Part shown: one piece after another, positions 1-19,836 of the stretch
Layout: each line of letters starts with the position of its first letter
Position numbering within the stretch: position 1 is the stretch's first letter
DNA from: Tetraselmis striata
Lineage: Eukaryota > Chlorophyta > Chlorodendrophyceae > Chlorodendrales > Chlorodendraceae
DNA length: 64,000 nt
Direction: 5' to 3'
NCBI GenBank assembly: GCA_006384855.1
Contig: VCJN01000544.1
Span: 1 to 64,000, forward strand
The notes under the pieces: model-generated
Databases searched by the model: none
Told to the model about the DNA's origin: nothing
The model's input: the letters and a program-made list of their open reading frames with translations, nothing else
Program-made: the position numbers and the translations under genes

Positions 1-881
1 CAAGGTGAGTCGTAGTAGGATGCTATCTGCTGAACGCCTGGCACAAATAGATTTAAACCTGCCTCGATATCTTGATGATTTTTCCGGCAGGTCACATATA
101 GGAGCATGTACAGGCTAGCAAACATATATGGCTGGCGTCATCAATCGAACATACGGCCAAGTGGACCTTGCGCCAATGAGGTCGGTGAGCCTCGCTCAAT
201 TGGGATTAGCAGGAGTAGTGGAGAAGTGGCAGGACCCAAGCCAAAGGAAAAAAGACCTCGCTTCGAGATGCAGTCTGTGAAGGCCGGGTCACAACATGGT
301 GGGCAAGGAACGGTAAAGTGCAGTTGCGAAGGGCCATGCAGGACAAACGCATGTGCCTGCGGGTAATAAAGGCGAGCCGGACTTGCAACTCTAGATGCCA
401 TGAGGGCAAATGCATCATGCGTTAACATGTATGACTCAGGTGCCTCAACGAGCGCACCCCCTCGGTCAGTCCGTGTTGGGGGATAGGTAAAGGAAACAAT
501 GAGCAACAGCGCGACATTTGATTTATAAATTCAAAAATGTGAGCATGTAAGAATTGTCGAATGTTCTCACATCTGCCAACATTTGCGATGCCGTGTGTGC
601 ACACATGGCACTCCATCTCACATGTGAAGTCCGCATCGCCTAGAAATGGAATGGGGAATTTTTTGATAAATAACACACCCGGCGATAGCTCAAAACTTGA
701 TTAATTTGGAAATTTACGGAATACATCAAATGTCACTTGGGATCGCACTTGGGATCGGTCCAGTGTGCACTCAGGTAGCCAATGTAAAAACACAGCGAAG
801 AGACCATGGCCACAATGGCCGGTTCGCGGCTTCCCCTCGGCGTTGCTTGCCGGTTCATTGGGTCAACGACATCGTCAAGAA
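1..881. other. Intergenic, no gene recognised
   Basis: Short open frames exist on both strands but none has a recognisable domain, a splice-consistent extension or a family pattern. The stretch may be the eroded upstream part of the decayed element that follows. Confidence 0.4.
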
Positions 882-1673
882 ATGTCGGGAGCCGAGCATG
901 AGTCGCGGGACCGGCAGTATCCCTCGGTCAAGTTCTGCGAGCGCGGCGACAGCAAGAAGCCTGGAGTCGGCCGCCTCGTGCGTGGCTACGTCTTCGTGAC
1001 AATGCGCGCGATCGAGCTCTTGTTTGAGCAGGAGAAGGTGACCAGGTACCCCCACATCCCCCCATGGGCGTGTGATCAGCGCGAGTATGTGCAGTACAAG
1101 TTCTAGCAGTCAGTGCTGGAGGAGCCAAAGCTATACATGGATAAGCTGCAGCTGCCGGACGTGGAGCAATCGATCCAGTAGGGTGGCACGTGGGGCTTTC
1201 CTGAGCCCGCCCTGAGGCCGGGTTGGGGTCAGCAAGGGCACATTAACTACTACCCAGTCACTGCCAGGAGGTATCAGCACCCGGTGCTGACGAAGGCTGT
1301 GCGTGGCCGGCTTCGAGACATACGGGGATCACGCGGCGTAGCTGGAGAAGCAAGCTAAGGCTCGTGCTAAGCGGGAGGCGCAACAAGAGAGGAGAGCGTT
1401 GGAGGTGGACTGCCTTGCCAAGCGCAATGAGCGTCTTCGGATGCTCGTTGTGCCTGATGGGCGTGAGAGGCTGGCTGCCAACGGCAACTATTCTCCCAGC
1501 CGCGATCCCATGTTCAATGGGCAGGATAAGGCAGCTGGCATTAAATATGCCATGGACCTGTCTGAGGTGCCGCCACCAGCTAGGGGGGGGGGGGGGGGGG
1601 GTATGATTATGATGCATGGGTGACAGATTTTCTGGGGCAGTTAAGGAAGCCGGGGAAAAGGCGGCGTCGCTGA
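882..1673 (+). pseudogene. Decayed ORF of unknown repeat family
   Basis: A protein-like reading starts at the ATG at 882 and can be followed to a TGA at 1671-1673, but it is broken. In-frame TAG codons lie at 1104-1106, 1179-1181 and 1339-1341, the frame changes between the second and third, and a run of about 16 G near 1585-1602 separates the last segment. The product would be hydrophilic, with a charged helical middle (KAR/QQERR-rich) and a basic end (RKPGKRRRR). I do not recognise the family. It converges with a second broken ORF on the other strand, so both may belong to one degenerate element. TAG is a true stop elsewhere here (kinase, MetAP2), so codon reassignment does not explain the stops. 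Confidence 0.5.
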
Positions 1674-1949
1674 TAGTCACCAGCATGCATAGGCGGCATT
1701 GCGGGAGGATTCCAGCATGTGTGTAATTACATTTCCAACCTATTTCTTTGCCGCACGGGATGTATGTGTTAAAGGTGTGCTCTGGGAACTTGGCTGCGCT
1801 TCAGGCTGGCATGTGTCTTCTCATGCTTCTCCCGCTTTATCTTAGACACATGCCCAGTGTCCAGACAATCTGCGCAGCCATAACATCACCATCCCTTTTA
1901 GTGACATGTTGTGTAAACACAATGACTATAAATGACATCAAAATATGAT

Positions 1950-3271
1950 TGCAGCATACCTTCGGCACCACAATTGTGCCATTAGTCCTTGTGGCATTGA
2001 AGATTCCTGTTGCATAAGCAACTAGCAGGATGCTGAGAGACTTCCCGGGTTTGATGAGCCCCTCCTTCAGGACTAGCCTGGCACGATGCTGAGGCACCAG
2101 CTTGAGATCCAGTGCGCTTGATATCATGTCCTCCGTAGTGCTGAGCCCCACAGCAGCCAGCTCCTCCCCTTGCCCTTTCAGCATGTCCTCCACTTATGGC
2201 CACTTGATCATCACGTTGCCGTATGGCAGCAACGTACGCATAACCTTCTCCATGTCCGCGTCCCACTTGGAGCTGCTGAGGTTGATGAGACGTTGTAAGG
2301 CATTTTGAGATAGCTTCATGTCAGTGTAAACCTGCACAGCGTTGTGCTCCCACAGCTTTCTAATGGCCAGCATGGTACGCCTCTCTGCTGCCTTCAAGTA
2401 AGTGATGTTTAAACTGCTTAGACTCCAATATGGAGGCCAGCAACTCGGGGTAGTTGGCTAGGAGGGCCCCTAGGATAAAGCGGGGGGTGTGCGCTGCTCG
2501 CACATCCGCTGGCTGGCCCACTAGGTCCGCCTCCTCCACGATGCCCGCCTCCTCCCCGTCAGCTCCATGCGCGTCGACATCGCCATGTTGCTGTTGCTGC
2601 TCCGCTCCATCCGTCACCGCCGGAAGGGGCTCCGAACTGTGCGCCGGGCCCGCTCTCCGCATACACAGAATGCCAGCAGCCGTCGTCTCCGACTGCGTGG
2701 GTGAGCCACGCCTTTAGCTTCTCGGCCTTGCGGCCGATGAACTTGCGCACCGTCGCTCGGGTCGTCGCCTCCCGCAGCTTGTAGGACAGGCCTGCCGGCC
2801 GCTCCCTCCCCGGCTTTTGACCCCCGCCCTCCTCGTCACTGCCGATGCCCTCACTGGCAGCTGACTCGGCCTCCGTCGCTGCCATTTGACTCAAACATGA
2901 GCCGTATCTTGGCTTTTAGGCGCGCTACCTTCTTGTCGCACTTCCGGCGCAGGATGTCCGCCTCCAATCGCGCCTTCTCCTCCGCCGCAAGCTGGGACCG
3001 CAGCTCCTTCTCCATTTCTTTCAGAATGTTGACAACCTCCCTCCAACAACGCTCCGCCTCCTCCGAGGCCGTCGCTCTCTTCAGCAGGTACTTGACCTCT
3101 GACTCGAGGTTTTGCAGCTGGGTCGACACACGAGTCGTCGCTGCTGATGCCTGCAACGACGGCCCGGCCGGCATGCCGCTGCCGCTGGCACCCGCCCCGC
3201 CCCGCCTTTTCCATCACCACAAGCATCGCCGCGGCTTTCTCAGACTGCCGTTTCTTTGACTTGTAGCGCAT
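1950..3271 (-). pseudogene. Decayed coiled-coil ORF of unknown family
   Basis: Reading leftwards from the ATG at 3271-3269 gives a basic start (MRYKSKKRQSEK), then a long charged coiled-coil-like stretch (about 3174-2890), an acidic Gly/Glu linker, and a leucine-rich helical region that ends near 1955 at a GTATGC donor-like site. The reading changes frame at roughly 3190, 2890, 2660 and 2400 and crosses an in-frame TAA at 2194-2196. That many lesions in 1.3 kb point to a pseudogene, although small introns or assembly indels could explain one or two. No known domain was recognised. It may be the partner ORF of the decayed sequence at 882-1673. Confidence 0.5.
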
Positions 3272-3995
3272 GGTACCCGGACGGGGGACGGGGGGAGGGG
3301 GCAAAAGACGTGGCTCTTGTAAGCAAAGATGTTATGCAAGCTACTGTGACATGCCGGGGAGTGGCAAATGTTGCATCCCGAATGTACGCGGCCGCCAGGT
3401 CGCCCCCACCGCTTGCGCACCAGCCGCCTCCATACACCGCATGTACTACCCCCAAAGGGCTTGGCACAGGTACCTACAAGGTCTCTAGACATAGGTCGGG
3501 CACTATGGTGACTGCCAGAGGTACTGGAGGGCGCATACACGTACGCGTACGTTAAAATGTCCGATTTTCGGGCCCGGAACTGCGCTGTGTTTTACTTGGA
3601 ATGTGAAAATTTTCCAGGTATGGCGTCGGGTCCACCCTCACATCGCCTTTTTTTGGCACATGTATCGCACTCCCGAAATGCTTTGCTCCGCGGGCTGGGG
3701 CTTGCCCCACCTCGCATTACTCGAATGGGCCGACGGGTAGGGCGGACTTTTTTTCGTGGTCAGTGCCAGGTAAGAGTAGCGCTATAGTACCAGTATTTTT
3801 ATGATAGTGTTTTATAGACCTACGGCGACCCAACAGTGTTGGAAATTCTATCAGTAACCATTTATCAGTCTTGCATAATGCTTCGGCAATTTGCCTATTG
3901 CTGACTATAACCGAGCGTCGCATTACCGTGGGCCGAACGAAACTAAAAAAGACCGCTGCCTGAACTGCAGTCCTAGAGCAGACGCTGCAAGAGTT

Positions 3996-4032
3996 GCACT
4001 GCCAGTCCTGTCCCGAAGGTGGAAAACACAAA
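3996..4032 (-). repeat. 38-bp GGGACAGGACTG motif, copy 1
   Basis: The reverse complement reads TTTG-TGTTTTCC, seven bases, then CGGGACAGGACTGGCA. It matches three other places in the window (4394-4431, 16278-16316, 26826-26862). Role unknown. Confidence 0.6.
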
Positions 4033-4393
4033 CCCCCTGTGCGCAACTTTTTTGGCATAGTTGCTACAACATGAAGTCCTTGGGGATCGCTACAAACCGC
4101 TACAAAGTCGCTACAAACCGCGTGTTTCGGATCGAAACTATTTGAATATTAAGACGGGGTAAGAAACAAACCACTCATCACCGATCACTGATCCCTATCC
4201 CGCCCATCACCGCGACTGACAGCGGTGCCTGTCGAGCCCCGCCGACCGTTGCGGTCGGTATCGATCGCCGACCGCCGACTGCCTGCGAGCCTTCACCCCC
4301 GGGTTGGAGGGTAATCGGGGCGGGGCGAGCCCATACGGGCGCTGCCTTGGCTGACGGGGTCTTTCGCCTTGGTCGCGACGAGCGGGCTGTTTC

Positions 4394-4431
4394 TTGTTTT
4401 TCCCCACGCCCGGGACAGGACTGTCAACAGT
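4394..4431 (+). repeat. 38-bp GGGACAGGACTG motif, copy 2
   Basis: It reads TTGTTTTTCC, eight bases, then GGGACAGGACTGTCAACAGT. It ends eight bases before the kinase ATG at 4440, so in this copy it lies in the 5' leader or core promoter. Confidence 0.65.
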
Positions 4432-4439
4432 CGAGCGGT

Positions 4440-13699
<9,260 letters not shown>

Positions 13700-14394
13700 C
13701 CGCAAACACCTAAAGAGAAGGAAGGAAGGAAGGAAGGATGGACGGATGGATGCTTAGTGCGTGTCGCGGCAACGACCCATTGTGCCGCTTCCCCAAGCGG
13801 CCTTCTTTGCCAGCATTGATGCAGCAGTCCAAGCGCCGGGGGACTGAACAACCGAACACCGCACAACCGAACACAAGATCGCGGCCCGCTCCTAACATCC
13901 AGGCCATGCGTTGCACGTTGGCAACAGCCGCGCCATGCGGCATGCCATGTCGACGAAATTGTTTAATTCGTAATTGTGGGCGGTGGCGTCTTGCTATTGC
14001 GCAGCCGGGGATATACACACATATATTCAAAAGGGTGTAAGTACACTAAGATGGAGGAGGAGTAGTTGCGCCCGGTGCAGGGAGACGCATGCCGGCGCTG
14101 GAAAGAAGGGCCTCACGCAACAGCAACTGGACACCGCCGTCGTCATGGGCGGCAATGTTTTGCTGTCGCATCTTCGCATTCCCGCGCGGGGAGCTGTCAC
14201 CAACTCAATGGATCGTGCACCCGCGGATATGGCAGACGCGGCGGCAGTTTCCAATGCCAATCGCGAGCTTGGTGCCCGCCGGAGATGGCGAGCACGCTCC
14301 GCGAGTGTGGACAGTGCTCGCCGCATGTGCCGCGCCGGTCGATAGGAGGACAATGGCAGTGACAGGCATCACGGGATGCTCGGCGCCCCCGCCC
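13700..14394. other. Convergent intergenic spacer
   Basis: This is the tail-to-tail space between the kinase and the channel gene. It holds a GGAAGGAAGGAAGGATGGA short repeat (13718-13750). No gene was seen, and both 3' UTRs should lie here. Confidence 0.6.
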
Positions 14395-16195
14395 TCACCA
14401 GTGCGGATCCAACGCGTTTGGTGGCTTCTCGCCAACCTCCGACTTCGGCCACACGTTCTTGAAGCGCTCAAACGTGTGGTAGTGCACCGCCGCATTGGAC
14501 GCCACAGGCAAGACCGAGCCGCTGCGCCGGTTCCGCATGGCGCGCAGGGAGCGTAGCATGGGCGTCTTGAAGAAGTAGGCCGCGCACAGCATGTAGGCGA
14601 CAAAGGTGACCATGAGCACGTAGTTGTCCGCCTCCTCCTGCACGTCCTCCTCGTAGTTCGCCAGCAGCCGGGCCTGCACCCACGACCACACGCCGATGCC
14701 AAACTGGATGACGAGCGAGTTGACCACAAACTTGTCGATGTCTGTCAGGAAGGACGTCTTTGGCAGCAGACTGGCCACCACGTACAGCAGCGCGGCGGTG
14801 GCTATACGCAGCACAAGTAAACGGAAGGTGTGGTGGTGGTGGTTGGGGGGGGGGGGGGGGGGGGGTTTAGCCTCTATATGTAAGACATCAACGCCATGTC
14901 TTTGGGCGGGTGTTGTGACTTTCAATGGGGTCATTGGGGGGGGGGGGGGGGGGGGCACCCAGAAACATGGTGACGCTTGTGCTGTTGCGCGCCTCTAGCT
15001 CGGAGACCTCAAAGAGGAAGGAGGACATGCAGAAGATGGTGCAGATGAAGAGTGGCAGGATGATCTTCCACACATAAAACGCCCACCGTCGCGTAACGTG
15101 CACGTGCACCTTATACCAGCTGTACTCCATGCCGTTACCGCCCACGTTCTCAAACGCCTCCGTGCTGAAGCCGTGCACCAGCCACTCGTCCAACTCCTTG
15201 AATACATCGAAGAAGAACTGCACGCTCGTGCTCTCCAGCTTGGCCGTCTCCTCGTCGCTGCGGCTGCGGTAGCCGTTCCAGCCGCCGCCAAACGGCCGGA
15301 GCACGTACTCCTCGCGGTTCGAGTGCTCGCTCTGATGCACCCACACCTCGATGTCGTCCACATCAAAAGGAAACGCGCGCAAGTCCATGCGGTTCACGAG
15401 CGTGCCCTGGATCTCCTGCGCCCACAGCACCTTGCCGGTCGCGGAGTCCACGAGCACCGGCTTATCGTACGCGTCGATGGTGAGGTCGCCGGCGCTGTTG
15501 ATGATGTACACACCGTTGGGGAACCAGGTGCCATCGGGCACCGAGGTCGCGCCCACCAGGCGTGGGTCGTGCCAGTAGAGGTCCACAAAGAAGCGCGCCC
15601 ACGCGGTCTGCGCGACCGTGTCGACCTGCCCCAGCGCCACGAAGCCGACCTTCACCTCGACCACCAGCGGCCCGCCGCCGGGCGCGGTCGGCGCGGGCGC
15701 CATCACGCTGTGCTCCGCCGCGGCGGCCAGGATCTGCGCGCGCTCCATCAGCGGCTCGATGCCCAGCTCTTTAAGGCCCTCCAGGTCCAGGTAGGTGATG
15801 TGCTTCAGGCTGACCTGCGGAGTGGGCAGCAACCCAGGCGATATATAACCTCCATGCTCAATACACACAGGGCGCGCAACAGCGACATCAGCGCCGGTCA
15901 ACTCTAGCAGAGGCATAGCGCCACTCACGTGCTCGTCCTCTATGGCGCGCAGCAGCGCCTCGCGCGAGGCAGCGCACAGCGGCGGCTGCATCGCGTCGAG
16001 CGTATCGATCGCCATGTGCATCTCCGGCGTGCGGAGCTTGCTGGCGCTCTGCTCGGTAGCCACCGCCGGCCCATGCTTGCCGCCCGCCGCGCCGATCAGC
16101 GGACTCGTCTCCTGCGCCGCCTCGCCGCATGTCCCGCCCATCGTGTTCGAGAGTCCGTCGAGCTGCTCGCTCTCTGGCCGCCTCGACTCGCTCAC
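14395..16195 (-). CDS. SAM-like domain plus Cys-less pentameric ligand-gated ion channel
   Basis: Three exons (16195-15929, 15814-14959, 14801-14395) give 509 aa with closing phases. Intron 1 (114 bp, GTGAGT...CAG) is a multiple of three and could also be read through, adding 38 aa. Residues about 75-124 look like a SAM domain (LDLEGLKELGIEPLMERAQIL). Residues about 138-330 are the beta-rich extracellular domain with the FPFD motif at 237-240. The cysteines of the animal Cys-loop are absent, as in prokaryotic GLIC/ELIC-type channels. TM1 is about 334-357. TM2 is rebuilt across intron 2 (ARNSTSVTMFLA then TAALLYVV). TM3 and TM4 lie in exon 3. No clear signal peptide precedes the SAM-like part, which is unusual because that part should face the cytosol or be cleaved. 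The ligand is unknown. The best guess is a plasma-membrane or organellar channel. Confidence 0.88.
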
Positions 16196-16491
16196 TGTGC
16201 CGTGAACTCCTGAGGCGTGGCGACAGCCAAGGCGACAGTGAGCCAGTCACCCCCGTTGCCGCCCTGGCGGGAGGGTATTTGTTTATTCCCGCCCCCGGGA
16301 CAGGACTGGCACCAGTGGAGGAGGGTGTTACGGGGTATTATATTACAGCACTCGTACAGTCCGCGTTACAGCCCGCAGGGAGCCGCTGGAGCGAGCCGGC
16401 CCAGCCTACTGGCAAGGACGAGCCCGATCCGCAAGAAACGCACTCAGATAGGGGCATATAGGTCCCGGAAGCCAGTGCTGGCGAAGGGGAG

Positions 16492-16526
<35 letters not shown>

Positions 16527-17484
16527 GGCGGGGTGTCCGAAGTCCCGCCGCTCAGTATTTTGACGCTCACGGCATGCGTGCCGTCCGCGAGGCGCAACTA
16601 CTACACTTATACATCCACCACCGTGTCAACGGATGCCGTCCAGGTACCGGTACAGGGTACCCGTACCGGTAGGTAGGAGTGGCGCTAGTTCCTACCCCCG
16701 GTACTGGTTCCCTGCTTTTATTATTTTAATTATTCACACGAGCAACAGCAGTACTGGTATGGTACTGCGCTGTACTGACAACGCGCCACCGCCGGCGAGG
16801 GGGCGGCGGAAGGCGGGAAAAAGATGGCGGGCGGGGGAGGAGGGGATTCACCTGTGACCACCACCCTTCTGCGCGAGGTGTCGTCAGGCCGCGAGGTATG
16901 TGGCGGTGGTACCTCGGTTGTGCGGTCTCGTAGGCTGTTGGCGGGAACGGAAACGCAGGGACGGGCACACAGTATGATATAGTCTCTAACGGGCATGTGC
17001 AGGCAAGCGGGCGCTGACGGGCCGCGGGGGGCGCGGCGGGGCTGAGGCTCCGGCTCGGCGTGGTGCCCGCGGGCGGCGCCGCGGCGCGAAAGTTGAGTTC
17101 GTACATTTCTGCTCCGAAACCATGCACGCATGGTTCTGATGATAAATCGTTGTTAAGTACTTAACTGAGTTTAGTCAGACGACGGACCGAGTTGTGCGGT
17201 CGAACGACTACCACCTGGAAAATATAGCACAGTAGCCAGTCATCGGCTCTGTCTAGAATCTTCCAGGATGGGACAGTGAGCAGCGGACTCGCGACCGCAC
17301 CAGCTCCCGACCTGTTTCCCTGCATGCCTGCAGCTACTACTTAGCCAACTGTCTAGACCATAGCGCTCATCCCTTTTGCTGTTGCGCTTCACGCACCAGC
17401 AATCGCGCGGCACCTGTGCCGCGAGGGGAAGCGATCCTTGTCGATATTATCTGCCTGCGCTAGCACGACGCCCTGCGCACGGCA
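16196..17484. other. Intergenic with G tract, GTAC cluster and DIRS 5' flank
   Basis: It contains the 38-bp motif (16278-16316), a run of about 30 G (16493-16525) and a GGTACC/CCGTACCGG cluster (16643-16672). From about 17150 it carries what is probably the untranslated 5' region of the DIRS-like element. No other gene was seen. Confidence 0.5.
16278..16316 (+). repeat. 38-bp GGGACAGGACTG motif, copy 3
   Basis: It reads TTTGTTTATTCC, seven bases, then GGGACAGGACTGGCACCAGT. It lies 83 bp upstream of the channel start but in the opposite orientation to that gene. Confidence 0.65.
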
Positions 17485-18450
17485 TTGTCAGGGCTCAGTA
17501 TGCCTGACAACTCCGGTGACGCCCCTAGTGGCCTAGCCGAAGACCGCATCGCCGCGCTGGAGGCTGGTTTCGCGGGGCTTACGGAGCTTCTGGCCCTACG
17601 AAGTGACCTTCAGCGGCCTAGTGGTTCTACTCCTACCGAGCCCCGCGCGCCCGCTAGTAGCGCTGCCGCGGCGAGCTCCCAGCACGATGCACCGGCTCGC
17701 GCAGAGCAGGTTTCCGTGCCCCAGCCCCAGCGCGGTGGCCCTAGTGCCGCTGCCCCTTCCTTAGTCTGGGAGGAGTGGGCTCATTTAATTGGCCCCGGCT
17801 TTTCCGTCCAGCCCAGTCCCGGCCTCTCTCCGATTCCCCAACTGTACGACATCTCATCTGACGAGACGCACCGCCAGCTCATCGCGCGTCGGCACTGGGC
17901 CACTTTGGATCAGTACCGCTCTCTGTACTGCTTTGGCTTCTACGATGCGGTGGCCCACGCGGCTCTCTGCGAGGCGCTCGCGTCGATTAAGAGAGCGGCA
18001 AGCGCGGCGCAGCCCCCTGGTGAGGAGGACCTTCGCCTCCTTGAAGCGGGCGTGGCGGCCTACGACGCCTCAAATAAACACCGGCGCGACTTCCTGGCGT
18101 TTATCCGCCTCAACGCGTCGAACGATGCGGATGCGCGGACCAAGACAGTCGCACAGGTGGTTCGCCGCAGCCTCCTCAAGCCCGGTTTCGCGGACTATGG
18201 TTCGGAAGCAGTGGCGCAGCTCAGCGACGAGCTTTTGCGCCGCGAGGCCGAGTACAGCGTCACGGCGGCGGCAAAGGCAGCCGTACAACAGCGCTTCGGC
18301 GTGGGACCAGACCCCAACGAGGAGGAGGACAACGACGACGAGCCACCATCCAGAGCGCGACGGCGCCGGCCCTCCGGACGCCGCCCACGCCCAGACTTCC
18401 GCCCCACAGCCGACGACGCCGACAAGGGCAAGGGCAAGGGCAAGGCCTGA
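17485..18450 (+). CDS. DIRS-like retrotransposon ORF1 (gag-like)
   Basis: An uninterrupted 321-aa ORF. The N-terminal third is Ala/Pro/Ser-rich after a short helix (DRIAALEAGFAGLTELL). The middle is alpha-helical and Trp/Tyr/Phe-rich (HWATLDQYRSLYCFGFYDAV). The end is highly basic (SRARRRRPSGRRPR, then repeated GK). The layout, and the overlap with a reverse-transcriptase frame downstream, fit ORF1 of DIRS-order retrotransposons, whose product is thought to bind the element RNA. A similar helical core (EEYLWMSCFGAHMAALFVAL) appears in the ORF1 of the tyrosine-recombinase elements at 38.0 and 52.8 kb, suggesting common descent. The start may lie at the second methionine. Confidence 0.7.
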   Translation: MSGLSMPDNSGDAPSGLAEDRIAALEAGFAGLTELLALRSDLQRPSGSTPTEPRAPASSAAAASSQHDAPARAEQVSVPQPQRGGPSAAAPSLVWEEWAHLIGPGFSVQPSPGLSPIPQLYDISSDETHRQLIARRHWATLDQYRSLYCFGFYDAVAHAALCEALASIKRAASAAQPPGEEDLRLLEAGVAAYDASNKHRRDFLAFIRLNASNDADARTKTVAQVVRRSLLKPGFADYGSEAVAQLSDELLRREAEYSVTAAAKAAVQQRFGVGPDPNEEEDNDDEPPSRARRRRPSGRRPRPDFRPTADDADKGKGKGKA

Positions 18451-19066
18451 CGGTGCGGCCCGCCGTTCCGCTTCGTTACCACGCCCCTCCACGTTTCTGC
18501 GCCATCGCGTGCGGCAGAACTGGCGGGAGTGGCGGCGAATCGGGGCGAGCGGGCGCGTGCTCCGGTGGGTTCGCGAGGGAGTGCCGCTACCTTTCTCTGG
18601 CGCGGCGCCCACGCCTTTCCACCGGGGCGTCTCTCTACAGGACGCTACGCCTCAGCAGCTCGAGTGGTGGGAGCGGGAGAGCCAGCGACTAGTAACAGTC
18701 GGCGCGCTAGAACCTGGCGTGCGCGAGCACTACGTGTCGCGAGTCTTCCTAGTACCAAAGCCGGGCTGCAACCAGTGGCGCCTTGTAATAGACCTGCGCC
18801 ATCTAAACTCTTACTGCGCGGTCTATTCCATGCGATTCGAAACTCTGCGTCGCCTGCGATACCTGGCGAAACGCGGCGACTGGGCGTTTTCCTTCGACCT
18901 GCAGGACGGCTACTACGCCCTGGGCTTGCGGGAGGACGTCCGCGACTTCTTTACAATCAACGTACGTGGCACCCTGTGGCGCTTCGCGGCCCTCCCCATG
19001 GGTTGGTCGCTAAGCCCTTACTACTTCTGCACTCTGATGGCGGTCATGGTGCGCTACCTGATATAG
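18390..19066 (+). pseudogene. DIRS-like reverse transcriptase, 3'-truncated
   Basis: This frame overlaps the end of ORF1. It shows the RT fingers and palm start: SRVFLVPKPG, WRLVIDLRHLN, then FSFDLQDGYYALGL (the catalytic motif A aspartate) and FAALPMGWSLSPYYF. It stops at 19064-19066, before any YxDD motif, so the RT active site is incomplete and no RNase H or methyltransferase-like domain follows. Motif wording and gene order match DIRS/Ngaro RTs rather than LINE or gypsy RTs. About 80 bp beyond the stop may be element remnant. The copy is dead on its own. Confidence 0.8.
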
Positions 19067-19563
19067 ACGCCGGAATAAACGCTCAAATCCTGCCACGGTC
19101 CCCACGCATCAAAGTAGACGACAGTTCGTAGTTCGCCTATTGACATGAGGACGACGACCGAAGGTCGGACTACTCACCACCAATGACTGCGTACGTGGAG
19201 GCGGGTTTACGGCGGCGGCAAGCAGTAGTGTAATTGTAGTGTTTCTGTGACCCATCATATATTTCTACCAGCATGTGTAATGTATGATAACATATAGTCA
19301 AACTGTCATTATATCTCTGCTGCGACCTTCACGTATATATCTGACAATATATTACATACATACATACATATATATGCATATAATATATTATCATCGCCAT
19401 TCAGCGCGGAGCTTCTCGCCTTACGCAAACCCTCCGGGGGGTGCTGGAGGCAGCTGCGGAAGGCAGCGGGGGGCAGCGCACCGCCACCAGCTGCGCCGGC
19501 GCAGGGACAGGCAAGGCAGCTGCCGCCGCTGCCAGGGCAGGGAGAAGCTGACCGTGCAGGCAT

Positions 19564-19836
19564 GTCGGACATGGAGATGCAGGAGGCAGAGGAGCCAGTG
19601 GCTACTTTGGAGGGGCGGGCCACGAGGAGAGGGAAAAGAGGAAGCCCCCCCCCCCCCCCCCCCCCCCTTCCGCAGAGGAGGAGCTGGCAGAGAAACTGCA
19701 TCAGGCCTTAGAGGCCAAGGCAGGGAAGGCCGCAGCCAAGGCGGTGGCCACGTGGAAGCGCAAGGGGCAAAGCCTAGAGAGGCACTGGAGACACTGCCAT
19801 ATGGGTAGTGAAGATGGTAGGTGGTATTATGAGTAA
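19564..19836 (+). pseudogene. Charged ORF remnant interrupted by poly-C
   Basis: The first part (MSDMEMQEAEEPVATLEG) and the second (EELAEKLHQALEAKAGKAA, ending RWYYE and TAA at 19834-19836) look like one hydrophilic helical protein. A run of about 22 C (19647-19668) lies between them, so the frame depends on tract length. Family not recognised. It could be the last exon of an unknown gene or repeat debris. Confidence 0.3.

Larger units (their letters stand above)
3272..4439. other. Intergenic / kinase upstream region
   Basis: No gene is seen. It holds a GTCGCTAC-type cluster (4085-4130), two copies of the 38-bp CGGGACAGGACTG motif (3996-4032 reversed, 4394-4431 forward) and a GC-rich stretch (4200-4390) that is probably the promoter or 5' UTR of the kinase gene. 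Confidence 0.5.

Noticed and set aside
1104-1341. TAG as a reassigned sense codon
   Set aside because: MetAP2 ends exactly after its conserved SRGDDY with TAG and the kinase also ends in TAG, so TAG is a stop here.
15098-15907. 269-aa plus-strand ORF
   Set aside because: It is antisense to the channel extracellular domain and shows no independent domain.
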